Part shown: positions 7,292 through 14,292 of the stretch, piece after piece
Layout: the number at the start of each line of letters is the position of its first letter
Position numbering within the stretch: the first letter of the stretch is position 1
Assembly: GCA_910584805.1 (NCBI GenBank)
Contig: CAJUCB010000046.1
Span: forward strand, 1-15,322
Direction of reading: 5' to 3'
DNA from: an uncultured Oscillospiraceae bacterium
GTDB lineage: Bacteria; Bacillota; Clostridia; Oscillospirales; Oscillospiraceae
Length of the DNA: 15,322 nucleotides
Notes under the pieces: model-generated
Databases searched by the model: none
The model's input: the letters and a program-made list of their open reading frames with translations, nothing else
What the model was told of the DNA's origin: nothing
Position numbers and translations under genes: made by a program

Positions 7292-8413
7292 ATGGAACAG
7301 ATGAACAATGCCTTGTTGACCATGCTGACTACTTCGGCAGGCCAAAGTGACCTGACGAAAAACGTAGGCAAGGGCGACGGGAGTGACGAATTCCAAAAGC
7401 TGCTGGATCAAAAGGCCAACCAGGCCACCAAGCCGGAGAGTTCCAATACCACCAGCAAGCCCAAGGATAAGGCACCCGTAGAGAACAAGGACGCCAACAC
7501 GGAGAAGAAGGATGGCCCCATCCAGGAGGATGCCCAGACCACGGCCAAGCGTATGATGCAATCCGGCTTGGTGGTAGTGGATCCCGCCATGTTCCAGATG
7601 GTCCAAGTGGAGACAGCTGTAATGGTGGAGGGAGAGCAAACGATCCTGCCCCAGGATGCCCTGGTGACGGAAGAGGTGGTAGTCCAGCCCCAGCAAACTA
7701 TGATGACCCAGGAAAACCCTGGCCAGGCCATGGGTGAACAGCTCCAAGGTGAGGCAAACGCCCAGACCAAGCAAGGGGAAGTGGTGGTGACCCAGGAGAC
7801 CGTCCAGACGGAGATGCCTGTGGAGGCCAAATCCCAACTTGGGCAAAATGCCCAGGTGGAAGGGAGGAAAGCCGACACCAGCACGGAGGCCGAGGTGGTG
7901 GACGTGGAGCAGGCTCCTCAACGGGTGTTCCGGGAGGTAGAGACCGTCCCCGTAAAGGTGGGTGAGACCTATCAGACGGAAGAGCCTGACGTGGCGAAGC
8001 AGATCGACACCCAGCTGGGCCAGGCCCTGAGTAAGGGCGAGACCCATGTGCGTATCCAGTTGACCCCGGAGCACTTGGGCAACGTCACGGTAGACGTCAC
8101 CCAGAACAGCGACGGTATCCTGCGCATTGCTATCAGTGCCCATAGCAGCGAGACCAGAGGATTGCTGGAACGGCATCTGAACAACTTGCAGATGATGCTC
8201 TCCAACCGTACCCAACAGGCTGTCCAAGTGGAGGTCCAGCGGCAGGAAGAGAGCCAGCAGGGGCAGAACCAGGAGAATCCCTATGATGGCCACAACGGCA
8301 GCAATCGGGAGGAGCAGGAGGAGCGCCGCCAGCGGCACAATGAACAGCGAGAGCAGGCAGCCACCCAGGACTTCGCCCAGCAGCTTCGCTTGGGGCTGAT
8401 CCCAGAAGCCTAA
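7292..8413 (+). CDS. fliK: Flagellar hook-length control protein FliK
   Basis: FliK is the exported ruler that measures the hook and switches export specificity through FlhB. I place the start at ATG 7292, because AAAGGAGGTG (7274-7283) lies 8 nt upstream and is the best SD in the window; an upstream in-frame start near 7238 has no SD. The product is 373 residues. The first 240 are low complexity, rich in Gln, Glu, Val, Thr and Lys with few aromatics, as expected of the ruler part. The C-terminal switch domain begins near residue 250 with HVRIQLTPEHLGNVTVDV, the conserved 'L-P-LG-v-V' core, and ends in a Gln/Glu/Arg-rich tail. It is followed by flgD after 23 nt. Confidence 0.93.
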   Translation: MEQMNNALLTMLTTSAGQSDLTKNVGKGDGSDEFQKLLDQKANQATKPESSNTTSKPKDKAPVENKDANTEKKDGPIQEDAQTTAKRMMQSGLVVVDPAMFQMVQVETAVMVEGEQTILPQDALVTEEVVVQPQQTMMTQENPGQAMGEQLQGEANAQTKQGEVVVTQETVQTEMPVEAKSQLGQNAQVEGRKADTSTEAEVVDVEQAPQRVFREVETVPVKVGETYQTEEPDVAKQIDTQLGQALSKGETHVRIQLTPEHLGNVTVDVTQNSDGILRIAISAHSSETRGLLERHLNNLQMMLSNRTQQAVQVEVQRQEESQQGQNQENPYDGHNGSNREEQEERRQRHNEQREQAATQDFAQQLRLGLIPEA

Positions 8414-8436
8414 ACAGAAAGGAGTGCAGTGGAACC

Positions 8437-9189
8437 ATGAGTAGCTATATGGGTGATATCAGCGGGATCGTAGGCGGTACCGGCAATATTACCACAGATA
8501 AAAAAGAGAGCAAGAAGAGCGGCTATGACCTGAGTATGCAGGACTTCCTCACCTTGATGATGGTGGAGCTGCAAAACCAGACCATTGACGACACCGCCGA
8601 CACCGGCGAGATGCTCAACCAGATGGTCCAGATGCAAATGGTCACCGCCCTGACCAACATGACTGACGCCAGTGTCATGTCCTATTCCAACTCCCTGGTG
8701 GGGAAGGATGTCACCATCGGCATCAACGACAACGGTAAGCTGGAAGAGCGGATTATCACCGTGCGTGGTACCGGATTCTCTGGCGGCAGCCCAGTGATCT
8801 TCGGCAGCGATGGCAAAACCTATTACCTCAGCCAGATCATGGCGGTGGGACGTTTGCCGGAAGTGGACGGCGCCACCATCTTGGACTTTACGGAGGGAAG
8901 CGGCAACGCCAAGCCTTTGCCCCCCGCCACCAAGCCCGATGACAGCGATACGGACGACAAGGTTGACAATGACGATAAAGTCGATACCGACGATAAGACC
9001 GACACAGACAACAGCACTAACACGGAAAAGCCCGGTGGTACGGATGCCCCGGAGGAAGGCAAGGAGCCAGACAGCAGTAACCCTGAGGTCCCCGATGACC
9101 GTCCCACGACGAATCCCGGTGAGACCGAAGGCAACGAGAGTGAAGACAAAGCGGACGATTCCGTCCAGCCTCCCGCAGCAGTGGGGTAA
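8437..9189 (+). CDS. flgD: Hook-capping scaffold FlgD with long acidic tail
   Basis: FlgD forms the cap on which hook subunits (FlgE) polymerise and is discarded at hook completion. The N-terminal FlgD domain is clear at about residues 29-80 (MQDFLTLMMVELQNQ, then DTGEMLNQMVQMQ), matching the family's 'DFLxLLxxQLxNQ' pattern. Residues 85-155 hold a small beta-rich region. From about residue 162 to 250 the protein is an unstructured tail dominated by Asp, Thr, Glu, Pro and Ser, including short DDKVDND-type repeats. The family in Bacillus is about 140 residues, so this tail is an extension. AAAGGAG stands upstream of the ATG. The gene lies between fliK and the TIGR02530 gene. Confidence 0.92.
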   Translation: MSSYMGDISGIVGGTGNITTDKKESKKSGYDLSMQDFLTLMMVELQNQTIDDTADTGEMLNQMVQMQMVTALTNMTDASVMSYSNSLVGKDVTIGINDNGKLEERIITVRGTGFSGGSPVIFGSDGKTYYLSQIMAVGRLPEVDGATILDFTEGSGNAKPLPPATKPDDSDTDDKVDNDDKVDTDDKTDTDNSTNTEKPGGTDAPEEGKEPDSSNPEVPDDRPTTNPGETEGNESEDKADDSVQPPAAVG

Positions 9190-9210
9190 GTAAGGCGAGG
9201 TGAACTTGAG

Positions 9211-9588
9211 ATGATCCAGCGCGTATCGGGACTGCAAGCGCGCACAGCCGCGCCCCAGGCCCAGGTGCAGCAACGCGGGGCAGGGAGTGCTTTTGGTGCA
9301 ATGCTCCAGCAGGAGCTGAATAAAACCCAGCCGTCCGGCGTCGCTTTTTCCAAGCACGCTTTCTCCAGGGCGCAGGAGCGGGGCATCCAGGTCACACCGG
9401 ACCTGATGGATCAACTCGCGGGCAGTGTGAGCCGGGCCCAGGCCAAGGGTGCCAAAAACATCCTGGCGATGGACACCGAGAAGGCATTCATCATCAATGT
9501 GCCCACTGCCAAGGTGATCACCGCCATTACCCAGGAGGAAATGAAAGAAAATATCTTCACAAACATTGACGGCGCCGTTTTCCTGTAA
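9211..9588 (+). CDS. Flagellar operon protein, TIGR02530 family
   Basis: This 125-residue protein belongs to the short family found between flgD and flgE in many Bacillota flagellar operons. Family hallmarks are visible: FSKHAFSRAQERGI (residues 46-59), the KGAKN block near residue 85, and the ending NIFTNIDGAVFL, like the family's 'vFTNIDsaV'. Its exact role is not established to my knowledge; its fixed place beside the hook genes suggests a part in hook assembly or its control. A GCGAGGTGA SD precedes the ATG. A 100-nt gap with a strong hairpin separates it from flgE. Confidence 0.88.
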   Translation: MIQRVSGLQARTAAPQAQVQQRGAGSAFGAMLQQELNKTQPSGVAFSKHAFSRAQERGIQVTPDLMDQLAGSVSRAQAKGAKNILAMDTEKAFIINVPTAKVITAITQEEMKENIFTNIDGAVFL

Positions 9589-9624
9589 TATCATAACAGA
9601 GAGCAGGACCGGATTTCGGAGGCT

Positions 9625-9655
9625 CTTGGCCGGGGTGTGATTGACCCCGGCCAGG
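9625..9655 (+). other. Strong intercistronic hairpin before flgE
   Basis: TGGCCGGGGT (9627-9636) and ACCCCGGCCA (9644-9653) form a perfect 10-bp stem with a 7-nt loop, extendable by a T-G wobble pair and a C-G pair to 9625-9655. No T-run follows, so it should not terminate well. It stands 33 nt before the flgE ATG and would lie at the 5' side of a processed flgE message. A stability or processing role is inferred. Confidence 0.75.
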
Positions 9656-9688
9656 CGGCGCCAAAACCGAAAGGAGTTATATTAAAAA

Positions 9689-10930
9689 ATGACTGGCTCT
9701 ATGTACGCGGCCATTGCTGGCCTGAGAACTCACATGCAAAACCTGAACGTGATCGGTCATAACATCGCTAACGTGAATACCGAGAGCTATAAGTCCGCAC
9801 GTTCTGTGTTTAAGACTTCTATCTATAGCACCACCTCCGGTGGTTCCAATGGTACCGAGGTTGCCGGTGGCCGTAACCCTTCCCAGATCGGGTATGGTTC
9901 TAATTTGGCATCCGTAGATATTGATATGAGTACTGGCACCTATAAGGTCACAGGTAAGAGTACCGACCTGATGTTGGATGGCGATGGGTTCTTTTTGATT
10001 GGTGATAAGACTATTTCTAACAACTTTACTGGCGGTGCAGAGGACGTTGAAGCATTGACTTCTTTGACATTAACTCGTCTGGGTAACTTCGATTTCGGTG
10101 CTGATGGTTACTTGGATGCTGGCGGCGGGAACGTTGTCTATGGATTCCTGTGCACAGGCGTAATTACTAGAGAGGATTATTATGTGAATCCTGATGCACC
10201 CGAAGATCAGTTAGAAGTGAAAGAGGATATGGTTGGCAAGAAAATTGGTGATCCAATTTTTAGCGATCAACTGGTGCCTATCCGGTTTCCTCGTGTGCAA
10301 ACTGTAACAGAGTATCGTGATAAGGATGGAAAGCCGGTTGAAGATGCAGATCTAGATCCAGATAACCTTTCTGAAGGCGTAAAGGCAGTAGAAGTGACAA
10401 AGATTGTCTATCCTCAGGCGGAGAATGGTGGACATCTTACAGAAGATGAGACACTGGAAAGGGCTAGGTTTACTGGTGTTACCTTTGATGAAACAACAGG
10501 GATGATTACTGCGACTAGTAATGACACCAAGCAGATTGTGACCATTGGATGCTTGGCGGTGGGCAGTGTGACTAACCCCAACGGTGTGACTCAAATTGGT
10601 AATTCGAATTATAAGGCTGGTCCCGGTTCAGGTGACTTAAAGATTGCTACCTTGGGTGGTGCTGCTGAAAGTATGGGCATTAGCTATGTGAATGGCTCGT
10701 TGCGTCAAGCAGACCCGGATAATCCTGATGCAGGTCAGGCAAGCATTGATGGATTGCGTATTCTTTACAGCCCCACGACCTTGAAGTCCAACGGCTTGGA
10801 AAGCTCCAAGGCTGACCTGGCCCAGGAGATTGCCAACATGATCGTGACCCAGCGTGGCTATCAGGCCAACACCCGCATTATCACCGTGACCGACTCCATG
10901 CTGGAGGAACTGGTCAATATGAAGCGCTGA
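9689..10930 (+). CDS. flgE: Flagellar hook protein FlgE
   Basis: FlgE polymerises into the hook, the universal joint between rod and filament. The 413-residue product has the N-terminal rod/hook helix (MYAAIAGLRTHMQNLNVIGH, residues 5-24, then NIANVNTESYKS) and the C-terminal D0 helix (LAQEIANMIVTQRGYQANTR, then ITVTDSMLEELVNMKR), both diagnostic. The middle, about residues 110-350, is variable surface domain and is markedly AT-richer in DNA than the ends. The start has AAAGGAG (9670-9676) with a long, AT-rich 12-nt spacer. The gene is bracketed by hairpins at 9625-9655 and 10945-10981, which may protect an abundant segment of the operon mRNA. Many GGT-type codons at the 5' end fit high expression. 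Confidence 0.96.
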   Translation: MTGSMYAAIAGLRTHMQNLNVIGHNIANVNTESYKSARSVFKTSIYSTTSGGSNGTEVAGGRNPSQIGYGSNLASVDIDMSTGTYKVTGKSTDLMLDGDGFFLIGDKTISNNFTGGAEDVEALTSLTLTRLGNFDFGADGYLDAGGGNVVYGFLCTGVITREDYYVNPDAPEDQLEVKEDMVGKKIGDPIFSDQLVPIRFPRVQTVTEYRDKDGKPVEDADLDPDNLSEGVKAVEVTKIVYPQAENGGHLTEDETLERARFTGVTFDETTGMITATSNDTKQIVTIGCLAVGSVTNPNGVTQIGNSNYKAGPGSGDLKIATLGGAAESMGISYVNGSLRQADPDNPDAGQASIDGLRILYSPTTLKSNGLESSKADLAQEIANMIVTQRGYQANTRIITVTDSMLEELVNMKR

Positions 10931-10944
10931 TTTTTACGAACCGC

Positions 10945-10981
10945 GGGTTGACCCGGAGGACGGCCTCCTCCGGGCCAACCC
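10945..10981 (+). other. Strong intercistronic hairpin after flgE
   Basis: A 16-position stem with one A-C mismatch (10945-10960 with 10966-10981) closes a 5-nt CGGCC loop. It begins 15 nt after the flgE stop. No T-run follows (CCTGTGAATCC), so read-through into flbD is expected. A small CCTAT/ATAGG hairpin follows at 10990-11002. It probably blocks 3' exonuclease decay of the flgE part of the mRNA or partly attenuates downstream genes. Confidence 0.8.
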
Positions 10982-11020
10982 CTGTGAATCCTATATGATA
11001 GGGAAAAGGAGGCTTGCGTC

Positions 11021-11236
11021 ATGATCGTCCTGACGAAGCGCAACCATGAGAAATTTTTGGTCAATCATACCCAAATCGAATACATCGAAATGATCCCGGA
11101 ATGTAAGATCGTCATGATGAACCGCGACTTTTATCTGGTCCGGGAGAGTGTGGACGAGATCATTGACAAGATCGCCAAATATAATGCCAAAGTCATGGAC
11201 ATCCAGCGCGAAGTCACCATTGTAGATAAGCGCTAA
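11021..11236 (+). CDS. flbD: FlbD/SwrD-family flagellar protein
   Basis: This 71-residue protein belongs to the FlbD family (called SwrD or YlzI in Bacillus), always encoded just after flgE. The opening MIVLTKRNHEKFLVNHTQIE, followed by IEMIPE, and the later YLVRESVDEIIDKI segment match the family. In Bacillus subtilis SwrD raises flagellar motor power and is needed for swarming, which fits its place here immediately before the stator genes motA and motB. AAAAGGAGG precedes the ATG by about 9 nt. No membrane segment or signal peptide is visible. The gene symbol flbD is shared with an unrelated Caulobacter regulator. Confidence 0.9.
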   Translation: MIVLTKRNHEKFLVNHTQIEYIEMIPECKIVMMNRDFYLVRESVDEIIDKIAKYNAKVMDIQREVTIVDKR

Positions 11237-11250
11237 AGAGAGAATGTAGC

Positions 11251-11298
11251 GAGGTAGAAAAAACCTCCGGGTCTTGCCAAGCTCGCCCGGCTGGAGGT
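11251..11298 (+). promoter_or_regulatory. motA leader with SD-sequestering, mutually exclusive hairpins
   Basis: The motA SD GGAGGT (11293-11298) is fully complementary to ACCTCC at 11263-11268, and GGG (11269-11271) can pair with CCC (11286-11288) inside. The same ACCTC can instead pair with GAGGT at 11251-11255 across a 7-nt loop. The two pairings exclude each other, so the leader could switch between a closed and an open SD. Complementarity is seen directly; switching is inference. Confidence 0.5.
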
Positions 11299-11308
11299 AG
11301 AGAACACT

Positions 11309-12172
11309 ATGAATTTAACCTATATCATCGGCGTTGTTGGCGCCATAGCCGTTACGATCCTGGGTATCATTATCAACGTTACCCTGGGTGCATCCCCGCC
11401 TGTTACCGTCAATGTGGGGAACCTGATGAACTTCTTCGACATCGCGAGTATCTTCATCGTCATCGGCTGTACCTTCTTCGTGGTGGCGGCCAGTTTCCCG
11501 GCCAGTACGCTGAAGAACATCCCCAAGCACTTTAAGGTCATGCTCAACACCAAGAAGTTCGATCCGCTGTACTACATCGATCAATTGGTGGAGCTGGCTC
11601 AGACGGCCCGTAAGAACGGCCTGCTGTCCTTGGAGGAAAAGGCCAATGAGCAAAATGACCCCTTCTTCAAGCAGGCCATCATGCTCATCGTAGACGCCAA
11701 CGACCCGGATAAGGTTCGGGCCATCCTGGAAAACGATATTGAGTGTACCTCCGCCCGGCATGAGGATGCTGCGGCCATGTATGACAGGGCATCTTCTATC
11801 GCGCCGGCTTTCGGCATGGTCGGTACCCTGGTGGGTTTGATCAACATGTTGAAGAGTATGGACCTGGAGAGTGGTGCCGAAACCATGGGTGTTGCCATGG
11901 GTACTGCGTTGATTACCACCATGTACGGCTGTATCTTAGCCCACATTTTCTTCTCGCCTATTGCCAATAACCTGCGTATCCGCGACGGTGAGGAAGTTCT
12001 GTGTAAGCAGATCATCGTGGAGGGCATTATGTCCATCCAGTCCGGCGAGAACCCCAAGTTCCTGCGGGAAAAGCTGCTGACCTACATGGATCAGAAAGAA
12101 CGTGAGGACGGCGGCGAAGGCGGCAAGGGCAAGAAAAAAGGCAAGGGCGACGACAAGGGCGGCGAGGAATAA
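11309..12172 (+). CDS. motA: Flagellar stator protein MotA
   Basis: MotA is the five-copy stator subunit that pushes on FliG as ions flow through the MotA/MotB channel. The 287-residue product shows four membrane segments: about residues 4-26 (IIGVVGAIAVTILGIIINV), 42-64 (IFIVIGCTFFVVAASFP), 162-186 (IAPAFGMVGTLVGLINML) and 195-220 (MGVAMGTALITTMYGCILAH). A large cytoplasmic loop lies between the second and third. The conserved proline in the third helix is present (SIAPAFG). The C-terminus is a Gly/Lys/Glu tail (GGKGKKKGKGDDKGG). The GGAGGT SD is 10 nt before the ATG and can be hidden in a hairpin. motB follows after 39 nt. Confidence 0.96.
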   Translation: MNLTYIIGVVGAIAVTILGIIINVTLGASPPVTVNVGNLMNFFDIASIFIVIGCTFFVVAASFPASTLKNIPKHFKVMLNTKKFDPLYYIDQLVELAQTARKNGLLSLEEKANEQNDPFFKQAIMLIVDANDPDKVRAILENDIECTSARHEDAAAMYDRASSIAPAFGMVGTLVGLINMLKSMDLESGAETMGVAMGTALITTMYGCILAHIFFSPIANNLRIRDGEEVLCKQIIVEGIMSIQSGENPKFLREKLLTYMDQKEREDGGEGGKGKKKGKGDDKGGEE

Positions 12173-12211
12173 GCCAGCCCTGTATGACCCTGATAAGGAG
12201 CTGAGAACAGC

Positions 12212-13009
12212 GTGAAAAAGAAAAAGAGCTCAGGCGGCGGTGGCGCCAACTGGATGGATACGTATGGCGACATGGTGACGCTGCTGTTGTGCTTCTTCGT
12301 GTTGCTCTACTCCATGTCCACCATCACGGAGGACAAATGGAAGGCCCTAGTCCTGAGTTTCAACCCTGATGCACAAAAGACTGTTACAGAGACTGACGGT
12401 AATAAAGGTCCCAGTGCAGATATGGAAGACGAAGGCGGCGAAACTAAGGTACCGCCAGTGGATAGCGAGACCCAGGAAGAAATCGATGATATGATTGAGT
12501 CCCTCTACGCCTCCCTCCAACAGTATTCCCAGGAGGAAGGGATGGAAAACACCCTTTCAGTGGAGAAGGACGATGGTAAGATATACCTTAAATTTAACGA
12601 AACAGCCTTTTTCAACGGCGACAGCGCCGTCTTACGGGAGGATGCCCGACAGGTGCTCTACCGCGTGTGTGGCATCCTGAACAATGTGGCTGACGCGGTG
12701 GAGGAAATACGTGTCCAGGGTCATACGGCCCAGGGAACGGCAGATTCCCCCAACGACCCCCGGGTGGACCGTACCCTGTCCAGCCAGCGGGCCACAGAGG
12801 TGGTCATTTTCCTCCAGCAAAACAGCCTGCTCCATCCCTCCCGTCTGGTGAGCGAGGGCTTTGGCCAGTGGAGGCCTGTGAACAGCAATGCCACTTCGGA
12901 AACTCGTGCGGACAACCGCCGGGTGGAAATGATTATCAGCGGACGTAACCTGCAAAGTGAGCAACTGGGTGAGTCTGTGCAGAGCTATATTGACCAAAGC
13001 AACAGTTGA
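12212..13009 (+). CDS. motB: Flagellar stator protein MotB
   Basis: MotB anchors the stator to peptidoglycan and carries the ion-binding aspartate. The 265-residue product starts at GTG 12212 after AAGGAG (12195-12200, 11-nt spacer). A basic N-terminus precedes the single membrane helix. Asp20 in WMDTYGDMVTLLLCFFVLL is in the position of the essential ion-binding Asp of MotB/PomB. The OmpA-like peptidoglycan-binding domain spans about residues 130-250 (VQGHTAQGT, SSQRATEVVIFL, NRRVEMII). The helix sequence, with Cys seven residues after the Asp and FFVLL, resembles sodium-type PomB more than proton-type MotB of enterics. fliL, often next, is missing; fliM begins 44 nt later. Confidence 0.95.
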   Translation: MKKKKSSGGGGANWMDTYGDMVTLLLCFFVLLYSMSTITEDKWKALVLSFNPDAQKTVTETDGNKGPSADMEDEGGETKVPPVDSETQEEIDDMIESLYASLQQYSQEEGMENTLSVEKDDGKIYLKFNETAFFNGDSAVLREDARQVLYRVCGILNNVADAVEEIRVQGHTAQGTADSPNDPRVDRTLSSQRATEVVIFLQQNSLLHPSRLVSEGFGQWRPVNSNATSETRADNRRVEMIISGRNLQSEQLGESVQSYIDQSNS

Positions 13010-13053
13010 TGATTGCGGCGGGAAAAATTCGTCAGAGCGGGTGAGGTGATTCG

Positions 13054-14082
13054 ATGGCTGAAGTTCTGTCACAAAGTCAGATTGACGCACTATTAAATTC
13101 CATGCTGAGTGGAGGGGACAGTGCGGACAAGTCGGAAGAGATGCAGCCGGAGAAGAAATACCGGAAGTATGACTTTACGACACCGCGTAAGTTTACCAAA
13201 GACCGGTTAAAAATGCTCAACGGTATTTTTGATAATTATACGCGGGTCATTGGTTCCCGGCTCAACGCCCAACTTCGCACCAACTGTGAAATTGAGGTGG
13301 AGACCATTGAGGAACAGAAGTTCTACGAGTTCAACAACGCCCTGACGGAAGGGGACGTCCTAGCCTTGGCAGACGTGACCATCCACCCGCGGGCGGAGGA
13401 TGGGGAGGATATTCTGACCCAAGACCCGGTGATGGTCTATCTCTCCACCTCCACCATGCTGGGCATGATGGACCGGATGATGGGTGCCGAGGGCGAGGAA
13501 GAACGCTCAGTCCCCAGCGGTTACAGTTATACGGACTTGGAGCTACAGCTCTATGAGCTGCTGGTGAAGGATGTCGTGAACATGATGGGGGTCAGCTGGG
13601 AGAACTACATCCCCCTTACCTTCGAGTATAGCCGCACAGAGGTCAACCCAACCCTGGTACAGTTGCTGAACCTGGATGAAACCGTGGTGTTGGTGGACAT
13701 GAAGATCACCTTCAGCAACGGGGATGGGCGCATGAGTGTTGTCCTGCCAGGGAGCGTCCTGACCAGCATATTTGGCGAGGTGAACCGGGAGAGTATGGGC
13801 CGCAAGGTGGCCAGTGAGGACAACTCCGAAGAGATCTTTGACAAATTGCGTGATTCCAGCTTGGAGATCGTTGCCCAGTTGGGGGACACGCAGCTGTCCC
13901 TGAGCGATATCTACCACTTGAATGTGGGCGATGTGGTGGATCTAGGCCGCTCCAAGGACGCGCCAGTGTTCCTAGAGATTGGCGGCTACCAATGGTTTAC
14001 CGGACGGATCGGGACGCACAAGAAAAACATGGCCATCAAGATAGACGAAGTATGCTATTGGCCTGAACAAAGGAGCGAATAA
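13054..14082 (+). CDS. fliM: Flagellar motor switch protein FliM
   Basis: FliM is the C-ring protein that receives phosphorylated CheY and controls rotation direction. The 342-residue product opens with VLSQSQIDALLNSML (residues 4-18), the conserved CheY-P docking peptide. A linker follows, then the CheC-like middle domain (about 45-250; MLGMMDRMMG and LELQLYELLVKDVVNMMG visible) and the C-terminal SpoA/FliN-like domain (about 268-336; GDTQLSLSDIYHLNVGDVVD). The ATG is preceded by GTGAGGTGA. Length is near the usual 330-340. fliY follows after 3 nt, so the two switch genes are probably coupled. Confidence 0.96.
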   Translation: MAEVLSQSQIDALLNSMLSGGDSADKSEEMQPEKKYRKYDFTTPRKFTKDRLKMLNGIFDNYTRVIGSRLNAQLRTNCEIEVETIEEQKFYEFNNALTEGDVLALADVTIHPRAEDGEDILTQDPVMVYLSTSTMLGMMDRMMGAEGEEERSVPSGYSYTDLELQLYELLVKDVVNMMGVSWENYIPLTFEYSRTEVNPTLVQLLNLDETVVLVDMKITFSNGDGRMSVVLPGSVLTSIFGEVNRESMGRKVASEDNSEEIFDKLRDSSLEIVAQLGDTQLSLSDIYHLNVGDVVDLGRSKDAPVFLEIGGYQWFTGRIGTHKKNMAIKIDEVCYWPEQRSE

Positions 14083-14085
14083 AGG

Positions 14086-14292
14086 ATGGAGAAGGAATTG
14101 TTCAGTCCGATGGCGTTAGATGCCTTGGGCGAAATGATGAATATCAGCCTGGGCTCCTCGGCTACAGCGGTTTCCAATATGTTAGACCGGCGGGTGGACA
14201 TTACCACACCACAGGTTACTGTGGTCAAAAAGTCGGAGTTCAGCCTAGGCAAGATGGAACCGGCGATATCAAAGTCATCGTGGATATCCTGA
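14086..14292 (+). CDS. fliY: FliY N-terminal fragment (broken fliY)
   Basis: FliY is the Gram-positive C-ring protein combining a CheC-like CheY-P phosphatase with a FliN-like C-terminus. This 68-residue piece holds the first phosphatase helix (LDALGEMMNISLGSSATA; Glu16 and Asn19 are the CheC-type E-x-x-N pair) and continues to VVKKSEFSLGKMEP near 14262. After that the family sequence stops and the frame ends at TGA 14290-14292. The following family sequence (DIKVIVDILMG) is in another frame from 14265. Compared with Bacillus FliY, about 22 residues that join the 'EP' to the 'D-x-x-I-x-D-L-M' block are missing. Unlike many FliY proteins it has no N-terminal SQ-E-I-D-A-L-L motif. A TGATG overlap links it to the downstream fragment. 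Confidence 0.8.
   Translation: MEKELFSPMALDALGEMMNISLGSSATAVSNMLDRRVDITTPQVTVVKKSEFSLGKMEPAISKSSWIS

Noticed and set aside
9625..10981. Hairpins around flgE as rho-independent terminators
   Set aside because: Neither stem is followed by a T-run, and co-directional operon genes continue beyond each.
14227..14232. Programmed -1 frameshift at the A-run in fliY (CAAAAAG)
   Set aside because: The run is one A short of the A-AAA-AAG slippery heptamer, I see no clear downstream stimulator, and frameshifting would not restore the roughly 22 missing residues.
5552..14270. GATATC at both the fliI (5552) and fliY (14265) junctions as a shared deletion signature
   Set aside because: GATATC occurs at ten or more other places in the window (for example near 776, 1007, 4572, 6548, 8455, 13905, 14283), so its presence at both junctions is not special.
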